Notes under the pieces: generated by a model
The model's database searches: none
Seen by the model: only the letters and a program-made list of their open reading frames with translations
What the model was told of the DNA's origin: nothing
Translations under genes and position numbers: made by a program
Part shown: positions 9,555 through 19,164 of the stretch, piece after piece
How the letters are laid out: each line of letters begins with the position of its first letter
How positions within the stretch are numbered: position 1 is the first letter of the stretch
NCBI RefSeq assembly: GCF_001619955.1
Contig: NZ_LQQO01000001.1
Location: 124,001 to 188,000 of the forward strand
Length of the DNA: 64,000 bases
Direction of reading: 5' to 3'
Origin: Sphingomonas hankookensis
Lineage (GTDB): Bacteria; Pseudomonadota; Alphaproteobacteria; Sphingomonadales; Sphingomonadaceae

Positions 9555-10912
9555 TCACCGCTGCCGCCTGGGCGGGGAAGAAGTTCGCGGTGCTGGGGCT
9601 GGCTCGCTCTGGCGCCGCGACGGTGCGCGCGTTGCTGGCGGGTGGCGCGGAAGTCGTTGCGTGGGATGGAGATGGGGCGAAGCGCGACGCCCTTTCTCCC
9701 TCTCCCCGCTCGCGGGGAGAGGGGACTTCTCCTTCTTCTCCGACGACAGCACTCGCGACACCCCCTCTCCCAACCCTCTCCCCCATGGGGGAGAGGGCTT
9801 TGGTCATCGCCGATCCGTTGTCGATCGACCTCACCGGCTTCGATGGCGTCGTCGTGTCTCCCGGCGTACCGCTCAACCGCCACCCGATCGCCGCCCACGC
9901 CGGCGACACCCCCATCATCGGCGACATCGAACTCTTCGCCCAGGCCCGCGCCGACCTGCCGCCGCACAAGGTCGTCGGCATCACCGGCACCAACGGCAAG
10001 TCGACCACCACCGCGCTGATCCACCACATCCTCGAACAGGCCGGCATCCCCACACGCATGGGCGGCAATATCGGCCTGCCGATCCTCGCGCAGGACCCGC
10101 TGCCCGCCGGCGGCGTCTATGTCCTCGAACTGTCGAGCTACCAGATCGACCTGACCCGCAGCCTCGACTGCGACGTCGCGGTGCTGCTCAACATCACCCC
10201 CGACCATCTCGACCGCTATGCCGGTTTCGGAGCCTATGCCGCGTCCAAGGCCCGTCTGTTCGCGATGCAGTCGTCCGGTCGTGTTGCGGTGATCGGCACA
10301 GGCGATGCGGCGTCTGCCGCGATTGCGGACACCGTTCCGCACGCCGTCCGCATCGCCGTCCCGGCCGAAGCGCCGGCTTTCGGTCCCGCGCTCGCCGGCC
10401 CGCACAACGCCCAGAACGCGCTGACCGCCATCGCCGTCTGCGAGGCATTGGGCCTCGACACCGACACCATCCGCGCCGGCCTCCAAAGCTACCGGGCCTT
10501 GCCACACCGCATGGCGCACGTCGCCGACGTGAACGGCGTCGCTTATGTCGACGACAGCAAGGCGACGAACCCCGATTCCACCGCGCCCGCGCTCAACGCG
10601 TTCGCACGCATCCACTGGATCGTCGGCGGGCTTGCCAAGTCGGACGACCTCGATGCCTGCCGCCCCGGTTTCGGCAATGTCGTCCACGCCTATACCATCG
10701 GCACCGCCGCGCAGCGCTTTGCCGAACTTCTGCAACCCGACATGGCCGTAACCATCGCCAACACATTGGACGAGGCGGTGAAATTGGCCGCGACAGCCGC
10801 GCGACCCGGCGATACCGTATTGCTGTCGCCGGCGTGCGCGTCGTTCGACCAGTTCAGCGATTTCGAAGCGCGGGGCCGCGCCTTCGCGGCGGCAGTGGGG
10901 GCATTGCAATGA
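9551..10912 (+). CDS. murD: UDP-MurNAc-L-alanine--D-glutamate ligase with a repeat-encoded insertion
   Basis: 453 residues. It adds D-glutamate to UDP-MurNAc-L-Ala. The N-terminal Rossmann part reads [18 protein letters not shown] (12-29), the ATP loop is [12 protein letters not shown], and later come [16 protein letters not shown] and [10 protein letters not shown]. Residues about 47-82 are odd. They are Ser/Pro/Arg/Gly-rich, unlike any MurD secondary structure, and are encoded by a palindromic repeat (9690-9800) lying in frame. The insert falls after the second beta strand of the UDP-binding domain, which may tolerate a loop there. All catalytic motifs are intact, so the gene is probably functional. 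GTG start overlaps mraY by four bases. Confidence 0.93.
   Translation: MITAAAWAGKKFAVLGLARSGAATVRALLAGGAEVVAWDGDGAKRDALSPSPRSRGEGTSPSSPTTALATPPLPTLSPMGERALVIADPLSIDLTGFDGVVVSPGVPLNRHPIAAHAGDTPIIGDIELFAQARADLPPHKVVGITGTNGKSTTTALIHHILEQAGIPTRMGGNIGLPILAQDPLPAGGVYVLELSSYQIDLTRSLDCDVAVLLNITPDHLDRYAGFGAYAASKARLFAMQSSGRVAVIGTGDAASAAIADTVPHAVRIAVPAEAPAFGPALAGPHNAQNALTAIAVCEALGLDTDTIRAGLQSYRALPHRMAHVADVNGVAYVDDSKATNPDSTAPALNAFARIHWIVGGLAKSDDLDACRPGFGNVVHAYTIGTAAQRFAELLQPDMAVTIANTLDEAVKLAATAARPGDTVLLSPACASFDQFSDFEARGRAFAAAVGALQ
9690..9800 (+). repeat. Palindromic repeat element inside murD
   Basis: Two perfect 11-bp stems of the same sequence family, CCCTCTCCCCG/CGGGGAGAGGG (9698-9723, 4-base loop) and CCCTCTCCCCC/GGGGGAGAGGG (9774-9797), are separated by 50 bases. 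Elements of this look are usually intergenic in proteobacteria. Here the element is about 111 bases, a multiple of three, and free of stops in the murD frame. It translates to Ser/Pro-rich sequence such as [10 protein letters not shown] and LSPMGER. I see no other copy in the window. Confidence 0.85.
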
Positions 10913-12141
10913 CGGATATGGGTCGCGGGCGCGATGTCCGGGCGCTGCGCCAGCGGGTGGAGACGCTGCAGGGCCGTAGCGCGCGCTCGCCGATCGGCGC
11001 GTGGTTCCGCGAAGTCGACCGGGTGCTGCTGCTGATCGCGATGGTACTGATCGCCATCGGCCTCGTCGCGGTCGCCGCCGCGTCGCCCGCATCCGCCGTG
11101 CGCTATTCGGGTGGTGACGTCACCGTCCCGCCGATGATGTATTTCTGGCGACAGGCCGGGTGGATCGCACTCTCCTTCCCGGTGATGATCGTCGTGTCGA
11201 TGCTGCCGGTCACGCTGGCGCGGCGGCTGTGCCTGCTCGGCGCGGGCGTCCTGGTTCTTGCGCTGATGGTCACCCCGTTCGTCGGCGTGGAGGCAAACGG
11301 CGCGCGGCGCTGGATCAACCTCGGGGTCGGGCAGTTCCAGCCGTCCGAGTTCCTGAAACCCATGTTCATCGTGACGACCGCATGGCTGTTGTCGCTACGC
11401 GCGAAGGACCCGCAGCTGCCGATGCTGTGGGTCACCGGCGCGCTGACCGCGGTCATTGCCGGCTGCCTGATGCTCCAGCCCGATTTCGGGCAGACGGTGA
11501 TCTTCTGCGGCGTGTGGGCGGCGTTGCTCATCATCTCCGGCATTCCGGTCCGCACCATGGCGATGCTCGGCGCCGCCGGCATTGGCATGGTCGCGGCCGC
11601 CTACACCTTCTACGGCACCGCCCGCGTCCGCATCGACGGCTTCCTGTTCCCCGATCCCGAAAGCGCGGCGACCGACAGCTATCAGGTCGACATGGCGCAT
11701 GCCGTGCTGACCGCGGGTGGGGTAATCGGCACCGGCCCGGGCGGCGGGCGCGTGAAGTTCAAGCTACCCGAGGCACATACCGACTATATCTTTGCGGTGG
11801 TCGGCGAAGAGTTCGGCCTGATCGCCTGCGCGATCATCGCGATCATCTTCCTCGCGATTGTCGTGCGCGTCTTCGTCCGCCTGCTCGACGAAGAGGATGC
11901 GTTCAAGCTGCTCGCCGCCGCCGGCCTTGCGGTCCAGTTCGGGGCGCAGGCGCTCATCAACATGGCGGTCAATGTCGGCATCGCCCCGTCCAAGGGGATG
12001 ACGCTGCCGTTCATCTCGTACGGCGGGTCGTCGATGATCGCCTTGTCGATCGGCATGGGACTGCTGCTCGCTTTCACACGCCGGAACCCGTATCTGAGCC
12101 GCTCACCTTACGGCCCACAGCGCTGGAGCGGAGCGAAATGA
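10909..12141 (+). CDS. ftsW: Septal peptidoglycan glycosyltransferase FtsW
   Basis: 410 residues, SEDS family, with about ten membrane helices. It polymerises lipid II into glycan strands at the septum as the partner of FtsI. Conserved stretches include NGARRWINLG followed by FQPSEFLKP, then QPDFGQT, AHTDYIFAVVGEEFG and the C-terminal LPFISYGGSS. The cytoplasmic N-terminus of about 40 residues is Arg-rich. The ATG at 10909 overlaps the murD stop (ATGA). A long open frame upstream through murD is a shadow. Confidence 0.95.
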   Translation: MTDMGRGRDVRALRQRVETLQGRSARSPIGAWFREVDRVLLLIAMVLIAIGLVAVAAASPASAVRYSGGDVTVPPMMYFWRQAGWIALSFPVMIVVSMLPVTLARRLCLLGAGVLVLALMVTPFVGVEANGARRWINLGVGQFQPSEFLKPMFIVTTAWLLSLRAKDPQLPMLWVTGALTAVIAGCLMLQPDFGQTVIFCGVWAALLIISGIPVRTMAMLGAAGIGMVAAAYTFYGTARVRIDGFLFPDPESAATDSYQVDMAHAVLTAGGVIGTGPGGGRVKFKLPEAHTDYIFAVVGEEFGLIACAIIAIIFLAIVVRVFVRLLDEEDAFKLLAAAGLAVQFGAQALINMAVNVGIAPSKGMTLPFISYGGSSMIALSIGMGLLLAFTRRNPYLSRSPYGPQRWSGAK

Positions 12142-13283
12142 GCAAGCATTATGTCCTGGCCGCCGGGGGCACCGGGGGACATATGGTCCCGGCCGCGGCG
12201 CTGGCGACCGAACTGACCCGGCGCGGCCACCGCGTCGCGCTGGTCAGCGACGAACGCGGCGTGCGCTTTCCCGACCTGTTCGATGGCATCCAGACCCATG
12301 TCCTGCCGGCCGGACGCCTGTCGGGCGGTCCGATCGGCTGGGCGAAGGCCGCGCGGCAGATGCTGGCCGGCCGGTCGATGGCGATCGAGCTGTACAAGAC
12401 TTTCCGCCCCTCCGCCGTGATCGGCTTCGGCGGCTATCCAGCGCTCCCTGCACTGCTGGCGGCCTTCGCGCAGAAGGTGCCGACGATCATCCATGAACAA
12501 AATGCCGTGCTGGGCCGGGTCAACCGGCTGGTCGCGGGCAGCGTGCATGGCATCGCCACCAGCTACGAACGGGTCGACCGTCTTAAGGACAGCCACGTCC
12601 CCAAGACCCATCTGGTCGGCAATCCGGTGCGAGAGAGCGTCCTCGCCCTGCGCGAACGTCCCTATCCGGCGCTGGATGAGGACGGCATCTTCCGCGTGCT
12701 GGTCACCGGCGGCAGCCAGGGGGCGAGCATTTTGAGCCAGGTCGTCCCCGACGGCCTCGCGCTGCTGCCCGTTGCGTTCCGCCGCCGGATGCAGGTGACG
12801 CATCAGGCGCGGATCGAGGATATCGACGCCGTGCGCGCCAAATACGCCGAACACGGCATCCCCGCCGAAATCGCGACCTATCTCCCCGATCTGCCCGACC
12901 GGCTGGCATGGAGCCATGTCGTGATCGCCCGGGCGGGGGCGTCGACCATCGCAGAACTGACAGCCGCCGGCCGTCCCGCGATCCTCGTGCCGCTGCCCGG
13001 TGCGACCGACGATCACCAGACCGCCAATTGCCGCGAAATCGTGGGCGCCGGCGGCGCGCGGTCGATCCAGCAGACGCAATTCACTGCGACCGAACTCGCC
13101 AAGCAGATTCAGAAGCTCGGCCTCGACCCCGCAGCGCTCGCCAATGCGGCGGCGCGCGCGCGCAGCTGCGGCCGGCCGTTCGCCGTCCGCGACCTCGCCG
13201 ACCTGGTCGAGAGCGTCGACGCACCCAAGGCGAAAGTGGGCAAGATCACCCCCGCCAAACGACAGAAGGAAGCATTTGCGTGA
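12138..13283 (+). CDS. murG: UDP-GlcNAc--lipid I N-acetylglucosaminyltransferase
   Basis: 381 residues. It adds GlcNAc to lipid I on the inner face of the membrane to make lipid II. The GT28 fold shows [10 protein letters not shown] near the N-terminus, GFGGYPALP in the acceptor lobe, [12 protein letters not shown], and the donor-binding [14 protein letters not shown] followed by [14 protein letters not shown] basic tail ([16 protein letters not shown]) ends the protein. ATG 12138 overlaps the ftsW stop, and the stop overlaps the murC GTG. Confidence 0.95.
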   Translation: MSKHYVLAAGGTGGHMVPAAALATELTRRGHRVALVSDERGVRFPDLFDGIQTHVLPAGRLSGGPIGWAKAARQMLAGRSMAIELYKTFRPSAVIGFGGYPALPALLAAFAQKVPTIIHEQNAVLGRVNRLVAGSVHGIATSYERVDRLKDSHVPKTHLVGNPVRESVLALRERPYPALDEDGIFRVLVTGGSQGASILSQVVPDGLALLPVAFRRRMQVTHQARIEDIDAVRAKYAEHGIPAEIATYLPDLPDRLAWSHVVIARAGASTIAELTAAGRPAILVPLPGATDDHQTANCREIVGAGGARSIQQTQFTATELAKQIQKLGLDPAALANAAARARSCGRPFAVRDLADLVESVDAPKAKVGKITPAKRQKEAFA

Positions 13284-14686
13284 AGGGCGTCGCGACCGAC
13301 ATCGGCACGATCCATTTCGTCGGCATCGGCGGCATCGGCATGTCGGGCATTGCCGAGGTGATGCATAATCTCGGCTATAAGGTGCAGGGATCGGACGTGG
13401 CCGAGGGCTATGTCGTCGACGGCCTGCGCGCGCGCGGCATCGACGTGCATATCGGCCACAAGGCGGAGAATGTGGAGGGCGTGGCGGTCGTTGTCACCTC
13501 GACCGCGATCAAGCCCGGCAATCCCGAACGTGACCATGCGCTGGCCAAGCGCATCCCGGTGGTCCGCCGCGCCGAAATGCTGGCCGAACTGATGCGGCTG
13601 AAATCGACCGTCGCGGTCGCGGGGACGCATGGTAAGACCACCACGACCTCGCTGATCGCCGCGCTGCTCGATGCCGGCGGCGTCGACCCCACCGTCATCA
13701 ACGGCGGCATCATCAACAGCTACGGCTCGAACGCCCGGCTGGGCGCGTCCGACTGGATGGTGGTCGAGGCGGACGAGAGCGACGGCAGCTTCCTGCGCCT
13801 CGACGGCACGATCGCGGTCGTCACCAACATCGACCCCGAACATCTCGACCATTATGGCAGCTTCGACCGGGCGAAGGACGCCTATGTCGAATTCATCGAG
13901 AACGTACCCTTCTACGGCGCGGCGGTGCTGTGCCTCGACCATCCCGAAGTGCAGGCGCTGATCCCACGCATCCGCGACCGCCGCATCGTCACCTATGGCT
14001 TTGCTGCGCAGGCCGACGTGCGCGGGGTCGAGGTGACGGCGGGCCGCGACGGCAACCGCTTCGACTGCGTGGTCCGCGACCGTGACGGCCAGACCCGGAC
14101 GATCGAGGGCATCCAGCTGCCGATGGCCGGTCGCCACAATGTCCAGAACGCGCTGGCAGCGATCGCGGTCGCGGTCGAGCTGGGCCTCGACGACGCGACC
14201 ATCGCGCAGGGCTTTGCCAAGTTCGGGGGCGTGAAGCGCCGCTTCACCCGCGTCGGCGAAGTCGCCGGCATGACCGTCATCGACGATTACGGCCACCATC
14301 CGGTCGAAATCCGCGCCGTCCTGTCCGCCGCACGCGAAGCGACCGGCGGCCGGGTGATCGCCGTGGTCCAGCCGCATCGCTACTCGCGGCTCGGCGCGCT
14401 GATGGACGAGTTCGCACAGGCGTTCAACGATGCCGACGCGGTCCATGTCCTTCCCGTCTATGCCGCCGGCGAAGCGCCGGTCGAGGGCGTCAGTGCCGAG
14501 GCGCTGGTCGACGGCATCCGCCTGCGCGGCCACCGCTCGGCACAGGTCGCTGCGGACAAGGATGCTCTTGCCGCCGCGCTGGCCGCTGAGGGCCAAAACG
14601 GCGACCTGATCGTCTGCCTCGGCGCCGGTGACATTACCAAGATCGCTGCCGGCCTGCCCGCTGCGATTCAGGAGCGGCTCGCATGA
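13280..14686 (+). CDS. murC: UDP-N-acetylmuramate--L-alanine ligase
   Basis: 468 residues. It starts the stem peptide by ligating L-alanine to UDP-MurNAc. The N-terminal motif [16 protein letters not shown] binds UDP. The ATP loop is [11 protein letters not shown] (about 114-124), and [27 protein letters not shown] and [10 protein letters not shown] follow in the usual order. The GTG at 13280 overlaps the murG stop. The stop in turn overlaps the small unnamed gene, so all three should be translated in a coupled way. Confidence 0.96.
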   Translation: MKGVATDIGTIHFVGIGGIGMSGIAEVMHNLGYKVQGSDVAEGYVVDGLRARGIDVHIGHKAENVEGVAVVVTSTAIKPGNPERDHALAKRIPVVRRAEMLAELMRLKSTVAVAGTHGKTTTTSLIAALLDAGGVDPTVINGGIINSYGSNARLGASDWMVVEADESDGSFLRLDGTIAVVTNIDPEHLDHYGSFDRAKDAYVEFIENVPFYGAAVLCLDHPEVQALIPRIRDRRIVTYGFAAQADVRGVEVTAGRDGNRFDCVVRDRDGQTRTIEGIQLPMAGRHNVQNALAAIAVAVELGLDDATIAQGFAKFGGVKRRFTRVGEVAGMTVIDDYGHHPVEIRAVLSAAREATGGRVIAVVQPHRYSRLGALMDEFAQAFNDADAVHVLPVYAAGEAPVEGVSAEALVDGIRLRGHRSAQVAADKDALAAALAAEGQNGDLIVCLGAGDITKIAAGLPAAIQERLA

Positions 14687-14877
14687 GCGACTGGTTCTCG
14701 ACCGCGATCGAGATGCAGCGCGAAATCCTGCGCGCGCAACAGGCGCAGCTCGACGCCGCCAAGAAGCTGCTCGACACTGCCGAGACGCGCGACATGGCGG
14801 AGGTCGGCAAGCAGATCGCCGATGCACAGGCCGAAGCCTGGACCGCATGGGCGCGCTTCTGGGGCAGCGGAAAATGA
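14683..14877 (+). CDS. 64-residue protein of unknown function between murC and murB
   Basis: The ATG overlaps the murC stop and the TGA overlaps the murB start, each by four bases, so the gene is locked into the translational chain of the dcw cluster. The protein has no membrane segment or signal. Residues about 8-60 look like two amphipathic helices rich in Ala, Gln and Glu ([20 protein letters not shown]), with aromatic residues at both ends (DWFS and WTAWARFW). It resembles a coiled-coil or phasin-like hairpin. I recognise no family. Its fixed position suggests a role with MurC/MurB or at the division site, but this is inference only. Confidence 0.75.
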   Translation: MSDWFSTAIEMQREILRAQQAQLDAAKKLLDTAETRDMAEVGKQIADAQAEAWTAWARFWGSGK

Positions 14878-15755
14878 CCCTTCCGCCGGTCCGTGGCAAG
14901 CTGACCGCGAACGCCCCGCTCGCGCCCCTCGTCTGGTTCAAGGCGGGCGGCGCGGCTGAGTGGCTGTTCGAACCGGCCGACACGGACGATCTCTGCAATT
15001 TCCTCCGGGCGCTCGACCCGTCGGTGCCGGTGATGGGGCTGGGCCTCGGTTCCAACCTGATCGTCCGCGATGGCGGCGTGCCCGGTGTCGTCGTCCGCCT
15101 CGGCAAACCGTTCGCCAAGGTTGCGGCGGACGGGCTGACGCTGACCTGCGGTGGCGGGGCGAGCGGCATTCTCGTCTCCTCGACCGCGCGCGATGCCGGG
15201 ATCGCCGGGGTCGAGTTCCTGCGTTCGATCCCCGGAACGGTCGGTGGTTTCGTGCGGATGAACGGCGGCGCCTATGGCCGCGAGGTAGCCGACGTGCTGG
15301 TCGAGGCGCAGGTCGTTACCCGCGACGGCACGCTGACGACGTTTTCGAACGCCGACGTCAACTACCGCTACCGCCATAGCGACCTGCCCGAAGGCGCGAT
15401 CGTCGTGTCCGCGACCTTTCGCGGCGAGACGGGCGATCCGGCCTCGATCCAGGCCGAAATGGACCGCATCGCGGCGGCCCGCGAAGCCTCGCAACCGCTC
15501 CGCAGCAAGACCGGCGGTTCCACCTTCAAGAACCCGGACGGGCGCAAGGCGTGGGCGCTCGTCGACGCCGCTGGCTGTCGGGGCTTGCGCAAGGGCGACG
15601 CGCAGGTATCGGAAAAACACTGCAATTTCCTGCTCAACACCGGCAACGCCACCAGCGCCGATATCGAGGCATTGGGCGAGGAAGTCCGCGGGAAGGTGCT
15701 GGCGCAATCGGGCGTAACGCTGGAATGGGAAATCCAGCGGGTAGGGCGGGCGTGA
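14874..15755 (+). CDS. murB: UDP-N-acetylenolpyruvoylglucosamine reductase
   Basis: 293 residues, an FAD enzyme that reduces UDP-GlcNAc-enolpyruvate to UDP-MurNAc with NADPH. The FAD domain shows GLGLGSNLIVRDGG and the segment IPGTVGGFVRMNGGAYG. The second-domain motif GGSTFKNPDG holds the serine that protonates the product, and EKHCNF and an ending Glu (TLEWEIQRVG) follow. Length and motif spacing fit the shorter type II MurB. ATG 14874 overlaps the preceding small gene. This is the last gene before the only long break in the first half of the cluster. Confidence 0.94.
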   Translation: MTLPPVRGKLTANAPLAPLVWFKAGGAAEWLFEPADTDDLCNFLRALDPSVPVMGLGLGSNLIVRDGGVPGVVVRLGKPFAKVAADGLTLTCGGGASGILVSSTARDAGIAGVEFLRSIPGTVGGFVRMNGGAYGREVADVLVEAQVVTRDGTLTTFSNADVNYRYRHSDLPEGAIVVSATFRGETGDPASIQAEMDRIAAAREASQPLRSKTGGSTFKNPDGRKAWALVDAAGCRGLRKGDAQVSEKHCNFLLNTGNATSADIEALGEEVRGKVLAQSGVTLEWEIQRVGRA

Positions 15756-15775
15756 TGGCCCCGCACTCAACCTCC

Positions 15776-15899
15776 CCGTTCGGTTCGAGCAGCTTCGAGC
15801 GCAGTCGAGAAGCGTCCGTCGAGAACGCCCGTGCCACAACCACCGCCTTCTCGACTTCGGGTCTCGACAGGCTCGACCCTGCGCTCGAAGCAAACGGAA
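15776..15899 (+). repeat. Inverted repeat element between murB and ddl
   Basis: Two arms face each other: 15776-15814 (CCGTTCGGTTCGAGCAGC...TCGAGAAGCG) and 15846-15897 (CTTCTCGACTTCGG...CTCGAAGCAAACGG). They share the TTCGAGC/GCTCGAA and CGAGAAG/CTTCTCG modules typical of palindromic elements scattered in sphingomonad genomes. The element fills the murB-ddl gap, the only long spacer in an otherwise overlapping gene run. It would form a strong hairpin in the cluster transcript and may affect ddl expression. Its exact ends are uncertain. Confidence 0.7.
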
Positions 15900-15927
15900 C
15901 TTGCAACATAACGAAGGAACCGACCGC

Positions 15928-16851
15928 GTGACCGACCCCCTCAACATCGTCGTCCTCATGGGCGGCTGGTCGTCGGAACGCGAAGTCTCGCTCATGTCCG
16001 GCGCCGGCGTCGCGACTGCGCTGGAGTCGCTCGGCCATAAGGTCACCCGCATCGACATGGACCGGAACATCGCTGCCCGCCTGACCGAAGCGAAGCCCGA
16101 CCTCGTCTTCAACGCGCTCCATGGCTCACCCGGCGAGGACGGCACGGTGCAGGGCATGATGGACCTGATGGGGCTGCGCTACACTCATAGCGGCCTAGCG
16201 ACCTCGGTCATCGCAATCGACAAGGTGCTGACCAAGCACGCGCTCGTGCCCGCGGGCGTCCCGATGCCCGGCGGGCGCATCGTCAGGACCGAGGAACTGT
16301 TCGAACGCGACCCGCTCCCACGCCCCTATGTCCTGAAGCCGGTGAGCGAAGGCTCCTCGGTCGGCGTCGCCATCGTCACCGACGACAGCAATTACGGCAA
16401 TCCGATCGCGCAAGCCTCGAAGGGTCCGTGGCAGGAATTCGACGAACTCCTTGCCGAACCCTTCATCCGTGGCCGCGAACTGACCACCGCCGTGCTCGGC
16501 GACCGCGCGCTGGGCGTGACCGAACTGAAGCCCAAGAGCGGTTTCTACGATTACGACAGCAAGTACACCGACGGCCTGACCGAACATGTCTGCCCCGCCG
16601 ACATTCCCGACGACATCGCGCAGGCGTGCATGGCCTATGCCGTCACTGCCCACCGCGTGCTGGGCTGCAAGGGCGCCTCGCGCACCGATTTCCGCTGGGA
16701 CGACGAACGCGGCATCGACGGCCTCTTCGTGCTCGAAACCAATACCCAGCCGGGCATGACCCCGCTAAGCCTCGTCCCCGAACAGGCGCGCCATGTCGGC
16801 ATGAGCTACGAAGCCCTTGTAGGCTGGATCGTGGAAGAGGCGATGCGATGA
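15928..16851 (+). CDS. ddl: D-alanine--D-alanine ligase
   Basis: 307 residues, ATP-grasp fold, making the D-Ala-D-Ala used by MurF. N-terminal VVLMGGWSSEREVSLMSG, then LHGSPGEDGTVQG, the ATP-site KPVSEGSSVGVAIV, and near the C-terminus TDFRWD and ETNTQPGMTPLS, which binds metal and substrate. The GTG at 15928 has an AAGGAA ribosome site eight bases upstream. An ATG 27 bases earlier lies inside the repeat-derived leader and has no such site. The stop overlaps ftsQ. Confidence 0.94.
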   Translation: MTDPLNIVVLMGGWSSEREVSLMSGAGVATALESLGHKVTRIDMDRNIAARLTEAKPDLVFNALHGSPGEDGTVQGMMDLMGLRYTHSGLATSVIAIDKVLTKHALVPAGVPMPGGRIVRTEELFERDPLPRPYVLKPVSEGSSVGVAIVTDDSNYGNPIAQASKGPWQEFDELLAEPFIRGRELTTAVLGDRALGVTELKPKSGFYDYDSKYTDGLTEHVCPADIPDDIAQACMAYAVTAHRVLGCKGASRTDFRWDDERGIDGLFVLETNTQPGMTPLSLVPEQARHVGMSYEALVGWIVEEAMR

Positions 16852-17780
16852 CCCAGACCGGCAAGCGCGTCGTCCAGACCCGCACCGTCAAGCCCAAGCG
16901 CCGCGTGCAGGCCAAGCGCCCGGTGCGCGCCTCGGTCCTCGATCAGGCGGTCGCCGCGCTTCCCGGCGGGGCGGCGACGGCGCGTCGCATCGTCGGCTGG
17001 AGCCTCACCGCCGGCGCCGGCGCGATTGCCCTCGCGCTTGCCAACTGGTTCGGCCTGTTCGGCGCGATCGGCGTTGCCGCGGCAGAAGCGGTCGGTGCGG
17101 CGGGCTTTCGCGTCGAACAGATCGAGGTGACCGGCCTCAAGCGGATGGACGCGACCTCGGTTTATGCTGTCGCGCTCGACCAGCGCTCGCGGGCAATGCC
17201 GCTGGTCGATCTCGACGCCACGCGGCAGAAATTGCTCGATTATGGCTGGATCGCCGATGCCCGCGTCTCGCGCCGGCTGCCCGATACGCTGGTCGTCGAT
17301 GTGGTCGAACGCGACCCCGCCGCCGTGTGGCAGAACAAGGGCCAACTGATGCTGATCGATGAGGGCGGCGTGCTCCTCGACGGCGTACAGCCCAACAAGA
17401 TGCCGCGCCTGCCGCTGGTCATCGGCGACGGCGCCAATGCGCAGGAACCGGCCTATCGCAAGCTGATGGCCGCAGCACCCGCCCTCAAGCCCGTCGTGAA
17501 GGCGGCGGTGTGGGTCGGCAATCGCCGCTGGGACATTCTTTTCCAGACCGGCGAGCGGCTGGTCCTGCCCGAAGGCGACAAGGAATCGGCCCGCGCGCTG
17601 GTGAAGTTCGCGCAACTCGACGGGACGCTCGGCCTGCTGGGCAAGGGCTATGACCGGTTCGACCTGCGCGACCCGACCAAGCTGGTCGTGCGGATGAAGC
17701 ATGCGACACCGGATAACGGTGACGACGGCACTGAACAGGGCAATGCCGCGTCGATCGCGAAACCGGTCGAAGGCGACTGA
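16848..17780 (+). CDS. ftsQ: Cell division protein FtsQ
   Basis: 310 residues. A strongly basic cytoplasmic tail of about 45 residues, one membrane helix (about 46-75), then a POTRA domain starting at FRVEQIEVTGLKRM and the FtsQ beta domain (VVERDPAAVWQN, DEGGVLLDG, LPLVIGDGA). FtsQ recruits FtsL and FtsB to the divisome and restrains FtsWI until constriction. ATG 16848 overlaps the ddl stop. The extreme C-terminus is acidic and probably disordered. Confidence 0.9.
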   Translation: MTQTGKRVVQTRTVKPKRRVQAKRPVRASVLDQAVAALPGGAATARRIVGWSLTAGAGAIALALANWFGLFGAIGVAAAEAVGAAGFRVEQIEVTGLKRMDATSVYAVALDQRSRAMPLVDLDATRQKLLDYGWIADARVSRRLPDTLVVDVVERDPAAVWQNKGQLMLIDEGGVLLDGVQPNKMPRLPLVIGDGANAQEPAYRKLMAAAPALKPVVKAAVWVGNRRWDILFQTGERLVLPEGDKESARALVKFAQLDGTLGLLGKGYDRFDLRDPTKLVVRMKHATPDNGDDGTEQGNAASIAKPVEGD

Positions 17781-17794
17781 CAGGGGGCAGGACC

Positions 17795-19054
17795 ATGGCG
17801 AAGGTAGCACCGGAAGGGATCATCACCGCGCTCGACATCGGCACGTCGAAGGTGTCCGCGCTGATCGCGAAGCCGGGTGAGGGCGGCGAACTGACCGTGC
17901 TCGGCACCGGCCAGCGCGAAAGCCGTGGCGTCAAGCGCGGCTATATCGCCGATATGAAGGCGACCGAGACGGCGGTCCGCGAAGCGGTCGAACAGGCCGA
18001 ACGTATCGCCGGCTTCAATATCGAGGATGTGTGGGTCAGCTTCTCGGCCGGCGGCCTCGTGTCCGATATCGTCAAATTGGAAGTGGACCTCGGTGGCCAC
18101 CGCGTCGAACAGTCGGATATCGACGCGCTGTTGAAGGCCGGTCGCAACGCGATCGATCCGGGCCAGCGCATGGTGCTGCATGCCCAGCCGATGCGCTATA
18201 CGCTCGATGGCCTTGGCGGGGTGAAGGAGCCGAAGGGGCTGCACGCCGACCGGCTGGGCGTCGAGATCCATGTCGTCGCCACCGAAGGATCGCCGGTCCG
18301 CAACCTCGACCTGTGCGTCCGCTCGGCGCATCTCGAAACCAAGTCGATCGTCGCGGCGCCGGTCGCAACCGGGCTGGCCTGCCTGTCCGAAGAGGAGCGT
18401 GAACTGGGCGTCGCGCTGGTCGAAATCGGCGCGGGCATCACCAACGTCTCGGTGTTCGCCAACGGCGTCCTGACCGGCCTCGCCTCGATCGCGATGGGCG
18501 CCAGCGACATCACCGACGACGTCGCCTCCGCCTTCGGCACCAACCGGGCGCAGGCCGAACGGCTGAAATGCTTCTACGGTTCGGCCAACATGTCCCCGCG
18601 CGACAATCACGACATGATCGACGTCGCACCCGTGCGCGCCGACGAGGATGCGGAGGGCACGCGCATCACCCGCGCACAGCTCATCACCACGATCCGCCAG
18701 CGGCTGGAACGGCTGGTCGCCGAAATCTCGAAGGAACTGCGCCGCCTGAACTTCGACGATCCGGTCGGGCGACAGGTCGTACTGACCGGCGGCGGGGCGG
18801 AGCTGAAGGGCATCGCCGATTATGCGCAACAGGCGCTGGGTCGCCCGGTCCGGGTCGGCCGTGCGCGGGGCCTCGCCGCGCTGCCCGATGCGCATTCGGG
18901 CCCCGGATTCGCGACGCTCGCCGGCCTCGCCATGTTCGCCGCGTCGAACCCGGTCGACCTGCGCGCGTTGCAGCCGACCCAGCAAATGGTGTCGCGCCCC
19001 AGTACGGGGGCGCTGTTCCAGCGTCTGTTGACCGCATTCCGCGCCAACTATTGA
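17795..19054 (+). CDS. ftsA: Cell division protein FtsA
   Basis: 419 residues, actin-like ATPase that tethers FtsZ to the membrane and signals to the late divisome. The phosphate-1 loop is ITALDIGTSKVSALI (10-24), and phosphate-2 is VEIGAGITNVSVF. Adenosine-binding LTGGGAELKGI lies near residue 330. The C-terminal tail is short, ending FQRLLTAFRANY, which can form the amphipathic membrane-targeting helix. A GGGGGCAGGACC ribosome site precedes the ATG, 14 bases after ftsQ. Confidence 0.95.
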   Translation: MAKVAPEGIITALDIGTSKVSALIAKPGEGGELTVLGTGQRESRGVKRGYIADMKATETAVREAVEQAERIAGFNIEDVWVSFSAGGLVSDIVKLEVDLGGHRVEQSDIDALLKAGRNAIDPGQRMVLHAQPMRYTLDGLGGVKEPKGLHADRLGVEIHVVATEGSPVRNLDLCVRSAHLETKSIVAAPVATGLACLSEEERELGVALVEIGAGITNVSVFANGVLTGLASIAMGASDITDDVASAFGTNRAQAERLKCFYGSANMSPRDNHDMIDVAPVRADEDAEGTRITRAQLITTIRQRLERLVAEISKELRRLNFDDPVGRQVVLTGGGAELKGIADYAQQALGRPVRVGRARGLAALPDAHSGPGFATLAGLAMFAASNPVDLRALQPTQQMVSRPSTGALFQRLLTAFRANY

Positions 19055-19164
19055 CGATTTATTACCATCAGGCCGGGTGGAGGGGCTAGGATCGTCCTTC
19101 GGCTTGATGCACAACCGCCTATCGAATTACGCGCCCGGTGCCGGCCGGGACAGGGAGACCGAGT

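Noticed and set aside
9661..10908. Open frame that would add about 400 codons before ftsW
   Set aside because: It is a shadow of murD. FtsW starts at the ATG overlapping the murD stop, and its usual length fits.
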